A DNA stretch of 64,000 nucleotides from Casuarina equisetifolia (lineage: Eukaryota; Streptophyta; Magnoliopsida; Fagales; Casuarinaceae), in the NCBI GenBank assembly GCA_028551475.1, contig CM052361.1, positions 69,501 to 133,500 of the forward strand. The letters are read 5' to 3'. Below, piece after piece: positions 1 to 11,409 of this stretch (position 1 is its first letter; each line of letters opens with the position of its first letter). Under the pieces are notes generated by a model, which saw nothing but the letters and a program-made list of their open reading frames with translations, was not told where the DNA came from and ran no database searches. A program made the translations under genes and the position numbers.

Positions 1-2047
1 TTGATTGATAAGGGTGAGGAGCTTGTGCTATTGATCCTCGGTCAGTTGAAGCCCAATGGACCCACCAAAAGCACTACCAAAGCTAGGAGGCGGGTGGCCC
101 AAAATGCTAGCACTCGGAGTTAGTGGGTGGTGTGGTGGACCAAAAGCAGGTCCACTAGAGGAGACCAAGTGAGGCGATGAGGGGGGGTCCATAGCCAATA
201 GGATCATTGCCCCCAGTAGGAGGCCTAAGAGTAGAGGCAGCATGGGCTAGAGGTCCAGTAGATGTGGACTTGCAGCGAGGCCCACCGCGAGGCTTGGGCC
301 GACCACCTGTTGGGAAGCCCACAAAGAGATAGCAATTGTCCCGGAGGTGACCAGGCCTATTGCAATGGGTGCAAAAAGGCCTAAAAGGATAGGCTTGAGC
401 TAGTGGTGTGGATCCACCTGGCCTAACATGCTAGGCCGGTCTAGCCAAGGAAGGCCAACTTGTGCGCAAGGGGATAGTTCTCGACCCAGAATGAGGTTTG
501 GAGTGCTGCGTCTGAAAAGCGGCGGCGTCACCACCAAGAAAGGGACAACTGTCAGCAGCAACGCACTGAAGTATGTCTTGTTTTGCCAACGAATAAAGCT
601 TCTCCACAGTCGGAAGCTCGTCACAGGACAAAACAGATGAGTAAAGGATGGAGAAATCTTCCGGTAGAGCTAATAATAGCTTCAAGGAGCGATCTTCCTC
701 CTCACGACGGCGAAATAGATTACCGGTTTCACAAGTGTCACCACAACAACAACGAAGTGGGGGTTGTTGGGCATCCAAAGCTCCTTCAAACAGAGGTAGA
801 AGGAGGTAAGCTCAGCACTAAAGGTACCAGGAGGTAGGCGGAGGTCGCCGATGGCCTGTTTCAAGGAGAATTTTTTAGTTCCGCTAAGTTGGTCGAAACT
901 ATCCTGGAGTAGTTGCCAAACCTCGGCGACGGTGGGAGTAGTGGAGACCATTGTCTCGAGTGAGGAATCAACAGAGTGGGTTAACCAAGTCTTCACAGCT
1001 GCATGACACTGGTCCCAACGAGCAGCAGCATCACCATTGCCAGTGGGGCGTGAGAGCTTGCTAGTCAGAAAACCCATCTTATTTTGAGTAAGGAACATTG
1101 TTCGGATTTGCTCGCTCCAAACGTGCCAGTTGGCCTCGCCAGTAAGCTTCTGGGACACGATGCATGCCGGTTGAAGATCAGCAATAGTGAGATGGTATGG
1201 GTCGTGGAGAGAAGAGATAATGGAGCTGTTGGTAGTGGCCATGAAGAAGGTGAACAAAGACGGCTAGGGTTTGAGAGGAAGGAATTAAGGATAAGGGTAA
1301 TTTGGTAAATAAAGAAAATAATAACAAAAGTGACTAGGGTTGACAGAAAATAAAAAACAAGGGAGAATGCGGCTAGGGTTAAGTGTATAGGAAGGAGGAA
1401 AAAGACAAATGTGAAAAAGAGGAGAAAGTAGCGTGACTTATGTGAAGGAAAAAGGAAGAGGAGAGAGAGAAAACTCTTTCGGCTATAGTGAGTTGGAAAA
1501 AAGGAGGAAAGAGAAAAGAGAATTGTGAAGGATGAAGAGAAAGGACAAAAGAAAGAGAAAATATCTTGGTCTATGGGTAGAAAAAGTGACAGGAAAGAGA
1601 AAGAAAGGACCAAAGGGAGGGAGAGAATACCTTGGTCTACGGGTGGAAAAAGGAACAGGAAAGAGAAAGAAAGTACCAAAGGGAGGGAGAAAGGACAAAA
1701 CAGAAGGTGAAAGATTAACAAGAACTGACGGAAGAAGAAAGCAATAGAGGAAAAAAAAACAACAAGAGGCTCACAACTCGTCGGAAAAGAGAAAAAGGGC
1801 GGAAGCTAGGATCGTATGGCGATTGATACCATGTAATAAACTAAAAAACTGCGAGAGAGCATGAAAGATTTCTCTATTGCTGTGATAATTTACAAGTATG
1901 CTTACATTACATATATAGGGAGCAAGACCCAAACTAATAAAGAAAGCTAAAATATGTACAATAATTACAAGGATATTAAGCCAAAATTGTAGGCTTAATA
2001 TGACAGCAAGTTTGGTGAGATAGTTGTGCGTTAACATCTAGTTAACA
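1..2047 (-). mobile_element. Copia-type LTR retrotransposon, 5' part (LTR, PBS, gag)
   Basis: Seen: on the minus strand an LTR of 216 bp spans 2047 down to 1832, opening TGTTAAC and closing TTACA. It is directly followed by a primer-binding site, TGGTATCA plus flank (1818-1831), of the initiator-Met tRNA type. A purine-rich untranslated leader (about 1260-1817) carries a 66 bp tandem duplication (about 1560-1692). The gag region follows (about 1257 down to 300), with a UBN2-type start, the motif LTGEANWHVWSEQ, and further along a knuckle-like RPGHLRDNCY segment (about 300-380). Protease, integrase and reverse transcriptase would lie left of position 1, outside the window. This order is typical of Ty1/Copia elements. 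It looks broken in the visible part (at least one break). The canonical LTR edge and PBS suggest it is younger than the two Copia fossils further right. The partner LTR is out of view, so target-site duplication and age cannot be judged. Confidence 0.85.
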
Positions 2048-4721
2048 TTATACACTCACCGAACTTCGTCGACTTGATCATTATGTCGATCAATAGTTCA
2101 ATCCAAAGAACACAAGCTTCTTAAGCGAGCCAGAAACCATGTTTTGTTGTCTCTCATTTAGTTCATTTCTTCAACGTATCATTTGGAATATCTCGAGAGG
2201 GAGAAGAGCTAAAAAGCTAAGATTAGCTTGAGATTAGCTTGAGATTATGTCAAACGAGTGAAGCAGAGCCGCATCATCTTCTACTGCATTCCCATTTTGA
2301 ATTGCACAGGGTTGCGCTCAGCATTCCCCAACCCTCCACATAGCAGAGGTTAACAAACTCTCATCAGGTTTTGAATGAATTCGAATTTCCTTCAACCAAA
2401 ACACATTATTAAATTTGTCATTCGCAGAAACAAACTTTACAGCAGCAAACCAAAAATGAAAAACGAGTAGAAACTGCCACCCAAACATTCTAGCTTAAAA
2501 GCTTTAATAGTCCATCTACAATAACGTAAAGAATTTGGGAAATTGAGTTTCTCGCAAATCCTTATGACTTTAGATGTAACTATAAGATTTCCGTATGAGA
2601 ATAGACTTTGCTTAGTTTCCTCCTTAAAATTCTAAAAAACAGTTTCTGCCCTTTTAGCTATTGAATAATGAACTTCGGAATTTCCCTCCAAATCCCCCAA
2701 AGAGAAACTACCTTGATAACAGGTGACCTCTATGTTTCACACCAAAACTTCTGCAGAAAACAAAGAGTACCATGACCAGAATATCCCCATTGAAGTAGTG
2801 TATCTCTATGTGCCTTCAGTGAAGCACTTGGAGAACCACCGCTCGCTGGGTTTCCCTAATTGAGATAAAGAGGTTGCTAACCAAGTCATGAACTTTTTAG
2901 TCGACGGACCTCGTTTTTCGCCCTTTTTCTTACAAAGCAAGCATCAGCCTCCACGAACACAAGGCGGGGTGAAGGTTTTTGCCCTTGTGTTTGTTTTTGA
3001 AGCTGCGCAAGTTGTTCTCTTGGAGATCAGGTTCATGACAATATCTGTAAATATTTGAGCAGGCTTGAATAATGGCTTTCTTCCTTTTCCCTCTGTGACA
3101 ATAAACAACCGCTAAATCTCTATCATGTTTACTTTGGCTAAATCGCTTTGGGTCAAGGTTTGGATGATTTATTTCCTCTCTACTTTTTTACAGGGAGTTT
3201 TGAGAGAGGGAGGAGAGGTCCAAATTAAAAATTCCGGAATATAGCTGGCTTTTCCATTCTCTTTCTTCCCATTTTCTTTTTTAACTGGCCAAGATGGGGA
3301 AAGTCTACAAAGTCAGTTCCTTCGAAATGACGTAAGAGGAAGAGCCAATAAGCAGCGGAAGAAATATGCCGCCTTTTCGGTTGTTTCCGTCTTAGTGTCG
3401 TAATGGTCTCCATCAGGAACGGAAAGGAAAAAGAAGTTTAACTTTTCCCGCACTCTATTCATTTTAAGAAGATGGAGAATATAAAAAGCGGTGGACGCGT
3501 CCCTTACTTGCTGCCCCCCTAATTCAATCATGGCCCTCCCAGTTGTTTCGCGTGCAGCTTCTTCGGGGCAGAGAAACTTGGTTCTAGCATGACTCCTTGC
3601 GTATCACATATATTTTATGAGTAGATGTGCAGCCTGCATGTCAAATTTTTGTATTAAAACTAGAATGCTTGGAGCATGCAGAACCAAGTTGGCCACAAGC
3701 AACATATTCTCGTCTCTCTTTCTTCTGGAAAACCTGTTAATCATTTTTGATTTTGTGAATTTCAGCAGAGCGTGGTCTGTAGTGTGGACCCTGTCTTTCA
3801 TTTCTTGCGTGAAACTCATAATTCCACCCTGGTTAATGGACCATTTTCTATTATTTTCTCTCTCTTTCTTTCCGTTTGTCTCTCCGTAGGAGTTTGGGGA
3901 AAGAAGAATCAACAAACTGGTTTTTGTTTTATTTTATTTTATTTTATTTTATTTATTTATTTTGCTTAATGAAAAAGAAAAAGTCCTATGGGGTAGGTGG
4001 TGGCAGGCATGCAGGACCTTTTGCTTTCGCTTTTGCCTTTTCAGCCTTTGGTGTAAAATTCAAGATTGTGGCTTCAGGTGCCTTACATCTTGGCAACTAA
4101 AGAACAAAGGAAACGAACAGTTTAAAATGAATAGATCACTACTCAACGAGGGAGGGATAAAAGTTATCAACGGTTCAAAAGTGAACAATAATATATATGG
4201 GAACCGAAGTTAAGATCTAAAATCCTGCTTGGGTTCTTTCTGGCCTCTTCTACATATCCCTCCTCTCCCCAACCTTTTTTTTTTTTTTTTTTTCTCTTCA
4301 TACGCGTTGCTGTACTTTGCTTATGAACAATATTTTATGCCTTACGAGTGAAAACAGCAGGGCACCCTCCTCGCCGAACAATGTGGTCAAACTCTTTTTT
4401 TTCTTTTTTTTGGCAACTTTGATTCGACCTTTGTCAATACTATCGTCCTGTAGTTTCTAGATTCTCTTAACGTCGTTGTATGAGTTTCTTCAGGCTGTCC
4501 ATCAACTGGATGCTTCAAAAGCCGTCAATTCCAGCTGTTCCTTTCTAGAAGCCATAGAATGGGATCGTTTATTTGACCGATTCTCATACTTACTCTTGTA
4601 ATTGGTTCTGTTGTACGCCATTGTTGGCTTAGATCACACTTCCTCCCCCTGCATTCCTCCTTATTTTGATTAATATAATCTTGCTTTGGAAAGAAAAAAG
4701 AAATAAAGAAATAAAGAAATA

Positions 4722-4752
<31 letters not shown>

Positions 4753-5400
4753 CAAAACTACTGTTGTTTGGTAAACTGAAAATTATTGGAGATCCGAAAA
4801 AAATTAATTGGTAGGTACTCACTGTGATCACTATAATTCCTGTATTATAGCTTCCAAGAACCCTAAATTATTTGTGGAAGACCTTGAAAAGCTGCCAACA
4901 TGTTTTCCTTCATATAATGTTTGGCATCACGGATCGACCATCACTTTTTACTGAAGGAGATGAAACTGGCAGGCTTAAGGTGCATGAACGAATTTCTATC
5001 ATTTAAAAAGTCGGTGAGACGCTCCCAATGTCGGCTTTTGCCAGATAATATGTGCACCGTTGGGAAGGCAACATGAACACCAAGAGTAGTCCTGGTTGTC
5101 CCTGTATTTTTGAATTTCCAAACATATCGTGTTACCTGTACTGAATTCAACACCCCAACTAACATGTTCGGCATTAGCATATACTATTAAATTACACTAA
5201 GGTCCTATTGTGCTCATGTTTTTTTCCCAAAAACAAACGTTATCTTCTTGTATTCTGCCTTTAATTAGGAGGAGCTGTTGTCGGGTCCATACAATTAAAA
5301 TATAGCAATGTTTTTCGGAAGGCACCTCCTCCATTCCACTTCTCCTTCAATACTTGTTTAAAACTTTCGTTCATGATCTTTTATGCTTAAAGTAGTAAAA
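2048..5400. other. Intergenic stretch without a supportable gene
   Basis: No reading frame here shows a recognisable domain or plausible exon structure. It holds simple-sequence tracts: a TTTTA-type tract at 3927-3962, a long T run near 4275-4297 and a GAAA/GAAAT tract at 4698-4752. The part just right of 2047 is the insertion flank of the Copia element. The rightmost few hundred bases are probably promoter for the DUF761 gene. Confidence 0.5.
4698..4752. repeat. GAAAT/GAAA microsatellite
   Basis: A few GAAAT units run into about eight GAAA units. Simple-sequence repeat in intergenic DNA, no gene overlap. Confidence 0.9.
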
Positions 5401-5428
5401 TGATCACTTGGGCTCATCAGCTTCCAGC

Positions 5429-5435
5429 TATAAAA
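5429..5435 (+). promoter_or_regulatory. Candidate TATA box of the DUF761 gene
   Basis: TATAAAA within CTATAAAACCC lies 244 bp upstream of the chosen start codon at 5679. This would put transcription start near 5460 and give a leader of about 220 nt. Inference from motif and position only. Confidence 0.5.
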
Positions 5436-5678
5436 CCCAAACCATTTCACCTTCTAAGTTCTCTCATAGGGTTTTCTTTTGTTCTGCGAGGTTTGCTTGA
5501 CCTCGCAGAAAGAAGAAAAGAAAACCCTCCCTCTTCTCATCAAGATCTTTACCCTTGTGTTTCCTTCTTAGTTTTATTGGGATTATCATCTCTATCTTAT
5601 TCCGAAGGGCGAATTCAACAAGCTCGCTTACCGTCGTATAATACTCTAAGTTAGTGGTTGTCTGTCAAGATTTGTGGC

Positions 5679-6329
5679 ATGGAGGTTCATTCTCCGGTTA
5701 TAGCGAAAAGGATATGGAATGTATTGAGGATCACATTCTTCATGATAAGGAAGGGACTAATATCAAAGAGGAAGTTGATCATGGACATGAACATTATGAT
5801 GAAGAGAGGGAAGCTCCTCAGAAAATCATTCAACAACCTCATGTTCCATCACCATCATTTTAAGAACCCGGCACGTGCTGCTTTCGGCATACACGAATAC
5901 GAATTCTCTTGCAGCAACAGCCCAGCACCTGTTTTTTTTCACGTGCCAAAGCGCAAACACCACTACTTCCCCTGCATGAACGAACCTGACGTTATCGGAG
6001 AAGAGCACGAAGAACCCCTTCATGAACCACAAGAACCGAGGGCCGTTGTTTTCGTGCCCAGGACCCCGGAGAACTCATTCAACTTTCGATTTGATGCCTC
6101 TGATTTTGCCTCCGGTGAGAAGCGTAGCCCACTACTCTCTCCATTTTCTGTAAGGATATCCAATTATTCATCAGAGGATGAGAACGAGGGAGGAAACGGC
6201 CAAGTCGACGACGACGCTGAGGAATTCATCAGAAGGTTTCATGAGCAGCTTCGGGTACAAAGCCGCATGCAACTACTGCAGTACCATGAGTTGCAATATC
6301 AGCAGACGCTTGCTAGAGGAACTCACTGA
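5679..6329 (+). CDS. DUF761 (cotton fibre protein-like) protein
   Basis: Single-exon protein of 216 aa. The C-terminal segment contains DDDAEEFIRRFHEQLRVQSR, the hallmark acidic-plus-EEFIRRFHEQLR motif of plant DUF761 proteins, placed as usual within the last 40 residues. The N-terminus is basic and hydrophobic (MEVHSPVIAKRIWNVLRITF) and may be membrane-associated. A His-rich patch (HHHHF) and a Pro/Glu-rich middle follow. I chose the ATG at 5679 rather than an upstream in-frame non-ATG extension because MEVHSPVIAKR matches the usual family start. A TATA box lies 244 bp upstream. The family is plant-specific and of unknown biochemical function; fibre, growth or stress associations are only expression-based. 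No intron is needed. Confidence is high for the family and low for function. Confidence 0.87.
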   Translation: MEVHSPVIAKRIWNVLRITFFMIRKGLISKRKLIMDMNIMMKRGKLLRKSFNNLMFHHHHFKNPARAAFGIHEYEFSCSNSPAPVFFHVPKRKHHYFPCMNEPDVIGEEHEEPLHEPQEPRAVVFVPRTPENSFNFRFDASDFASGEKRSPLLSPFSVRISNYSSEDENEGGNGQVDDDAEEFIRRFHEQLRVQSRMQLLQYHELQYQQTLARGTH

Positions 6330-8904
6330 TCAAGTATATGATCATCATGCATCCCCATCCTCATCATCGCTATCCTTATCTGTTTACAAAGGGGATGGCG
6401 GATCCACATCCTACTACATATTGTAAATTTTTTGTGAATTGTCTTTCCCACTCTGTCTTCCTTTTTCCATTTGTTTACATATCAGTACTTTCTTCCAGCT
6501 GGGGTATGGGGGCTTTGGTTAATCAGTATGGAATGATAATGATAATTTAATGTGATTTATGGATTTGGAATGTCAAGATGTCCTCACCCTTTTTCACTAT
6601 AACCGTTAGCCATCAAAGGAAGGCTCTGGTTTGAATGCTTGATGCTGGTGAAACTATGGAAATAATTTCTACCACTGATTTTGCCTCTTAGGCCCACCAA
6701 AGGTCACACACCTACCTTTTCCCACTTAAACACGCTCCGGAAATGACTCTGTATCTGCATTAGCTCAATACAAAGACTCCGCGGTGCTTTGCCTTTAGTT
6801 CTGGTTGTCCTTTGGTTTTAATCATATGATGGTCCATCTTATGATGCTAGGAGCATGTGAAACCTACTATTTATATTTTCTTATAAGCACTGCCATGTTC
6901 CACCGAAAAAGCAGACTGAAATGTCGGTCCTCCAACATAGTAATGTGTTGTACTTTCTGGTTATGACCCTTGATATTGGACGACTCACAGTGATGATAGA
7001 TTGATGTTGAGTATAACTTATGAGTTAGCGAACCATGTTGATGCACAGGGTAATCTTCGTAGGGAAGTGCAACCAATTTCAAAGTCGTAAGTTAATAGAA
7101 AGTGGTTAGTGAGGAAAGCAATTCTTGTAAAGCTGAACGTCGTACGTTGCGTTCTGATCAGGGAACATTCCAACTCACCTTGCGTTCAAGAATTAGGAGT
7201 ATGAGTAAACTGGTACCAATCTCAGTACCATGGTACCCACATTGAGCTGGACAATGAACAGGGAAGATGCATATTAAATATCCATGGGAGGGTAGGTGGG
7301 TTCCGCATTATGTCTTTGATGTATCTTTAAATTAGCTTTTGTTTGCTGCGAACAGGTGTAACTTTTGTTTTCTTGGTAGGCTTAGAAGGAAAAGGCATCC
7401 ACGGTTGCTCAGACGTCACGTTTCCAACTACCAGCACTGAAGCCAAATTGAATGCTTAAACACCAAGCATTTCTTTCTTTGTTACGTTGCTAGCAATATA
7501 TGGAGACAAGAGAAAACTCGTTATCTAACTTTGACTTGGCAACCAACTGTAGTCATGGATCAGCGATAACCCGGGACCCAATTTGTTGCCCTCCAAAAGA
7601 GAAGTTTCATGTGATTCTAAAATATCCACATCTTGTGTAGTTTATCACACTTGTCTTAAGATTTCAAAAATGGTTTTAGAACATTCGTGTGAGGGAAAGA
7701 TAATCCCTCATTTGGTGTTATAGCCTGGGAATAATATTTCTTATACTGGAACACGGGAGAAGCCGCGTTTAATTATCCTCTGATAAACTATTCTCCCACT
7801 AAAATGATTGGAGATCAGAAGGAATGCTGTCAATGGAATGCGTTCAGGCATATTAATAGCAAAACCGTCGAGCAAAGAGGGAATCGACACTATTTGTAAA
7901 GAATAAAGAAATTCTTAAACCTTCCGTTGACATTATGGCATAATCTTATGATTTTTTTTCCATGGAGGCTTCTATGTCTTAAAAAATAAGGAAGAACTGC
8001 GAGAAGCACATTATAAGTGTAACTGGGAAATCAAAGTCTTCGGTTGATTTGCATGACATGGTTATGCGTTACCCCTTTCATCCCTTCATCCGCAGCCGTC
8101 ACAGGAGTAAGTTGATAACTTCGTAAAAAAATCAGCCACTTCATGCTTACGATAACAGCATCTGTGAACCATATCAAATTCTCTCCATGTTGTATACAGC
8201 CTTTCTTGGTGTTAAAAGGCTTAAAACCTAATCCAAAATTTAGTTTAAAAGTTGGAAATATACTTATTTTATTTTAACTTTACCACAAGATTGCATACTC
8301 GATATTGGACTTTCATATTGCATACATACCCACATACCAAGCAACATTAAGTTTAAAGTCACTCAAGGTAGAGCGAATTCAACTTTAGCTCGGACACTAT
8401 GTTGAAAGAGATAGATTGATACAATGTCACTAAAATCTAGCTGGAAAACGAGGAAAATAGTAGAAGAAGAAAACTCCAATAAAAACGACACCTTTATCGA
8501 ATCAATCATCTACTAACACTCGGTCTTTGGGTCTGCAATTACTTGTCACTGCATCAATGACCTCACAATGCAACGAGAACTACTAGCTAGGATCTAATGT
8601 CCTGTTGGTGGATTGAGCAATGTATTTCAGCATTTGAAATGGCTTCCCTTCTTCTATTTATCTTGATATATTATATGAATAGACTTGCATGGCTAAAATT
8701 AATGTGACATCTAGAAATTACTAGAAAATACTAAATTTAAACTACTAGCAAAAGCCTTATTGGAATATAACATAATCATATTATTACCATGTTAGAGATC
8801 ATTAGCCATGGCATTACCTAAAAGCCAACCTCATTTATCATTCTAGGAAAAGGGAGGGCAATGCTTGCCAATTCCAAGACAATTTAACTATTTGTCTTAA
8901 CCAT
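6330..8904. other. Intergenic stretch without a supportable gene
   Basis: The first 250 bp are probably the 3' UTR of the DUF761 gene. The rest is AT-rich with many stops in all frames, and I see no domain. Parts of 8200-8600 read like old non-coding repeat sequence, but I could not assign a family. Confidence 0.4.
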
Positions 8905-10305
8905 CATATTGTTGGAGGATTAAAATATCCAGTCCCACATTGGGTAAGGCGACAGGAGAGCCTGGCCTTATAAGCTTCCGTTAGCAACCTACTATTGCAC
9001 AGTTCTGTGTTTTAGTTGGGCCCTTCAATTTCTAATATAGTATCGGAGCCGGCCCTGTGTCCTACCTACCTTGGTGTGGTTCCTCTAGACTGGTCCCACC
9101 TCTCACCGCGCCCAACGTGAGACTGCGGGGGAGTGTTGGAGGATTAAAATATCCAGTCCCACATTGGGTAAGGCGACAGGAGAGTCTGGCCTTATAAGCT
9201 TCCGTTAGCAACCTACTATTGCACAGTTCTATGTTTTAGTTGGGCCCTTCAATTTCTAATATGGTATCGGAGCTGGCCCTGTGTCCTACCTACCTTGGTG
9301 TGGTCCCTCTAGACTAGTCCCACCTCTCACCGCGCCCAACGTGAGACTGCGGGGGAGTGTTGGAGGATTAAAATATCCAGTCCCACATTGGGTAAGGCGA
9401 CAGGAGAGTCTGGCCTTATAAGCTTCCGTTAGCAACCTACTATTGCACAGTTCTATGTTTTAGTTGGGCCCTTCAATTTCTAATATGGTATCGGAGCTGG
9501 CCCTGTGTCCTACCTACCTTGGTGTGGTCCCTCTAGACTAGTCCCACCTCTCACCGCACCCAACGTGAGACTGCGGGGGAGTGTTGGAGGATTAAAATAT
9601 CCAGTCCCACATGGGCCAATTTCTAATATGGTATCGGAGCTGGCCCTGTGTCCTACCTACCTTGGTGTGGTCCCTCTAGACTAGTCCCACCTCTCACCGC
9701 GCCCAACGTGAGACTGTGGGGGAGTGTTGGAGGATTAAAATATCCAGTCCCACATTGGGTAAGGCGACAGGAGAGTCTGGCATTATAAGCTTCCGTTAGC
9801 AACCTACTATTGCACAGTTCTATGTTTTAGTTGGGCCCTTCAATTTCTAATATGGTATCGGAGCTGGCCCTGTGTCCTACCTACCTTGGTGTGGTCCCTC
9901 TAGACTAGTCCCACCTCTCACCGCGCCCAACGTGAGACTGCGGGGGAGTGTTGGAGGATTAAAATATCCAGTCCCACATTGGGTAAGGCGACAGGAGAGC
10001 TTGGCCTTATAAGCTTCCTCTGGTAACCCACTATTGCACAGTTCTGTGTTTTAGTTGGGCCCTTCAATTTTTAATATGGTATCAGAGCCGGCCCTGTGTC
10101 TTGCCTACCTTGGTATGGTCCCTCTAGATTGGTCCCACCTTTCACCGCGCCCAACGTGAGACTATGAGGGAGTGTTGGAGGATTAAAATATCCAGTCCCA
10201 CATTGGGTAAGGCGACAGGAGAGCCTGGCCTTATAAGCTTTTATTAGCAACCCACTATTGCACAGTTCTGTGTTTTAGTTGGGCCCTTCAATTTCTAATA
10301 CATAT
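8905..10305 (+). mobile_element. Tandem TRIM array (miniature LTR retrotransposon), 8 LTRs and 7 internal segments, with TSD
   Basis: Seen: a 224 bp unit repeated head to tail. Each unit is a 128 bp LTR (TGTTGGAGGATTAAAATATC at the start, TTCTAATA at the end) followed by 96 bp of internal DNA. The internal part opens TGGTATCGGAGC, close to the initiator-Met tRNA primer-binding consensus, and closes with the purine tract GCGGGGGAG right before the next LTR. This is the anatomy of a TRIM: LTR, PBS, no coding sequence, polypurine tract, LTR. The array starts and ends with an LTR (first 8910-9037, last 10173-10300). The 5 bp on both outer sides are identical, CATAT (8905-8909 and 10301-10305), a target-site duplication for the array as a whole. 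One of the eight LTRs is shortened; the others look whole. The LTR has a TATA-like CCTTATAAGC. Middle units share variants absent from the outer ones, suggesting stepwise amplification. It has no protein and would depend on enzymes from other elements. It is not Cassandra: I see no 5S rRNA-like segment. Confidence 0.88.
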
Positions 10306-11409
10306 GACAATGCTGAGCCGAGGCTTCATTGGGTCTCTTATGCTACTTGACAATCATAAGCACCATTAACTTTGAACATACCTAATGCCCTTGGATGGAT
10401 GTGTGATAGGAAGGATAAATAAGGCCTTACAACATGGATGGTAGAGGTAATGAAATGGAGGTGGTGATGATAGATAATAGGAACCTCACAATGGATAGTA
10501 AATTTTGATGGGTGGATACTACATTATAGGTAAAAAATTGTGAACCAAAGGTTCCCTAAAGAGATTTTGCAATTCCACAAATGAATATGAAACTTGTATC
10601 ATTGAATAATGGTTGTCATCGAAAGGTTATTGATCATCATAAATTAGAAGCAACCAATAACTTATCTCTATGATATTATCCTTATCATTTCCATTGGGCA
10701 CTTTGATCTAGGAGGGAAGCAAATGAAGGAAGGCATTACATGCTTTCCAATCATGAACTTAAGAGCATTTTCCATCTTTTTCTCAAATGGCACATGCAAC
10801 ATGTTCTTCTTCATCTCCTCATCAAATGCTAAGCAACTCAAAGTTCAAATCCGGAGCATAACCTTCTAGTCCAACCTTGTTTGTTACTTTATATGGATAT
10901 AAATATACCAAATTGATGAAGAAATGATACGAAGGTGATTTGAACCCGAAAGCTCTTAGGCCTAGTCATCCCAAATGCATGGTTTTTCTTTCTAAATGAT
11001 CCTTTTATCTACATTGGAGAGTATAATACATTGCCATGTATATGCTTCAATGCATTCAAACTTATATAGATAGATAATCTTCAAGAATCTTATACGATTT
11101 ATCATCATAAGCATATGTTATTCTATGATGATGGATTGTTAAGAGAAATGGTAATGAGTTTCATCAAAAACATTAGGGGTCAAACAACTTTATTGTTTTA
11201 GATGGAATAATCTTCAAGAATCTTATATGATTTATCATCATAAGTAAATGTTGTTCTATGATGATGGATTTTCAAAAGAAATGGTAATAAGTTTCATTAA
11301 AAGCATTTGGGGTCATAAACTTTTATTGATTTCAATGTCCTCAAGCAATGAAAATATGTTTAAACTTTTGTGTTAGTGTGTAGAAATATTATACACACGC
11401 AATAGGAAG
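10306..11409. other. Intergenic AT-rich DNA with a 133 bp tandem duplication
   Basis: No supportable gene. A segment starting near 11075 (TCTTCAAGAATCTTATACGA) is repeated from about 11208 with a period of 133 bp and scattered differences, so the duplication is old. The remainder is featureless AT-rich sequence. Confidence 0.5.

Noticed and set aside
1065-1721. 218-codon minus-strand frame rich in Phe/Leu/Ser/Pro
   Set aside because: This is the translation of the purine-rich leader repeat of the Copia element, out of frame with gag; low complexity only.
3604-3915. 103-codon minus-strand frame in the left intergenic region
   Set aside because: Unrecognised, no family motif, overlaps an equally long frame on the other strand; composition suggests chance.
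8910-10300. CRISPR-like or satellite reading of the regular repeats
   Set aside because: The unit contains PBS, purine tract and TG...TA LTR ends, and a single target-site duplication flanks the array, which identifies a TRIM. CRISPR arrays do not occur in plant nuclear DNA.
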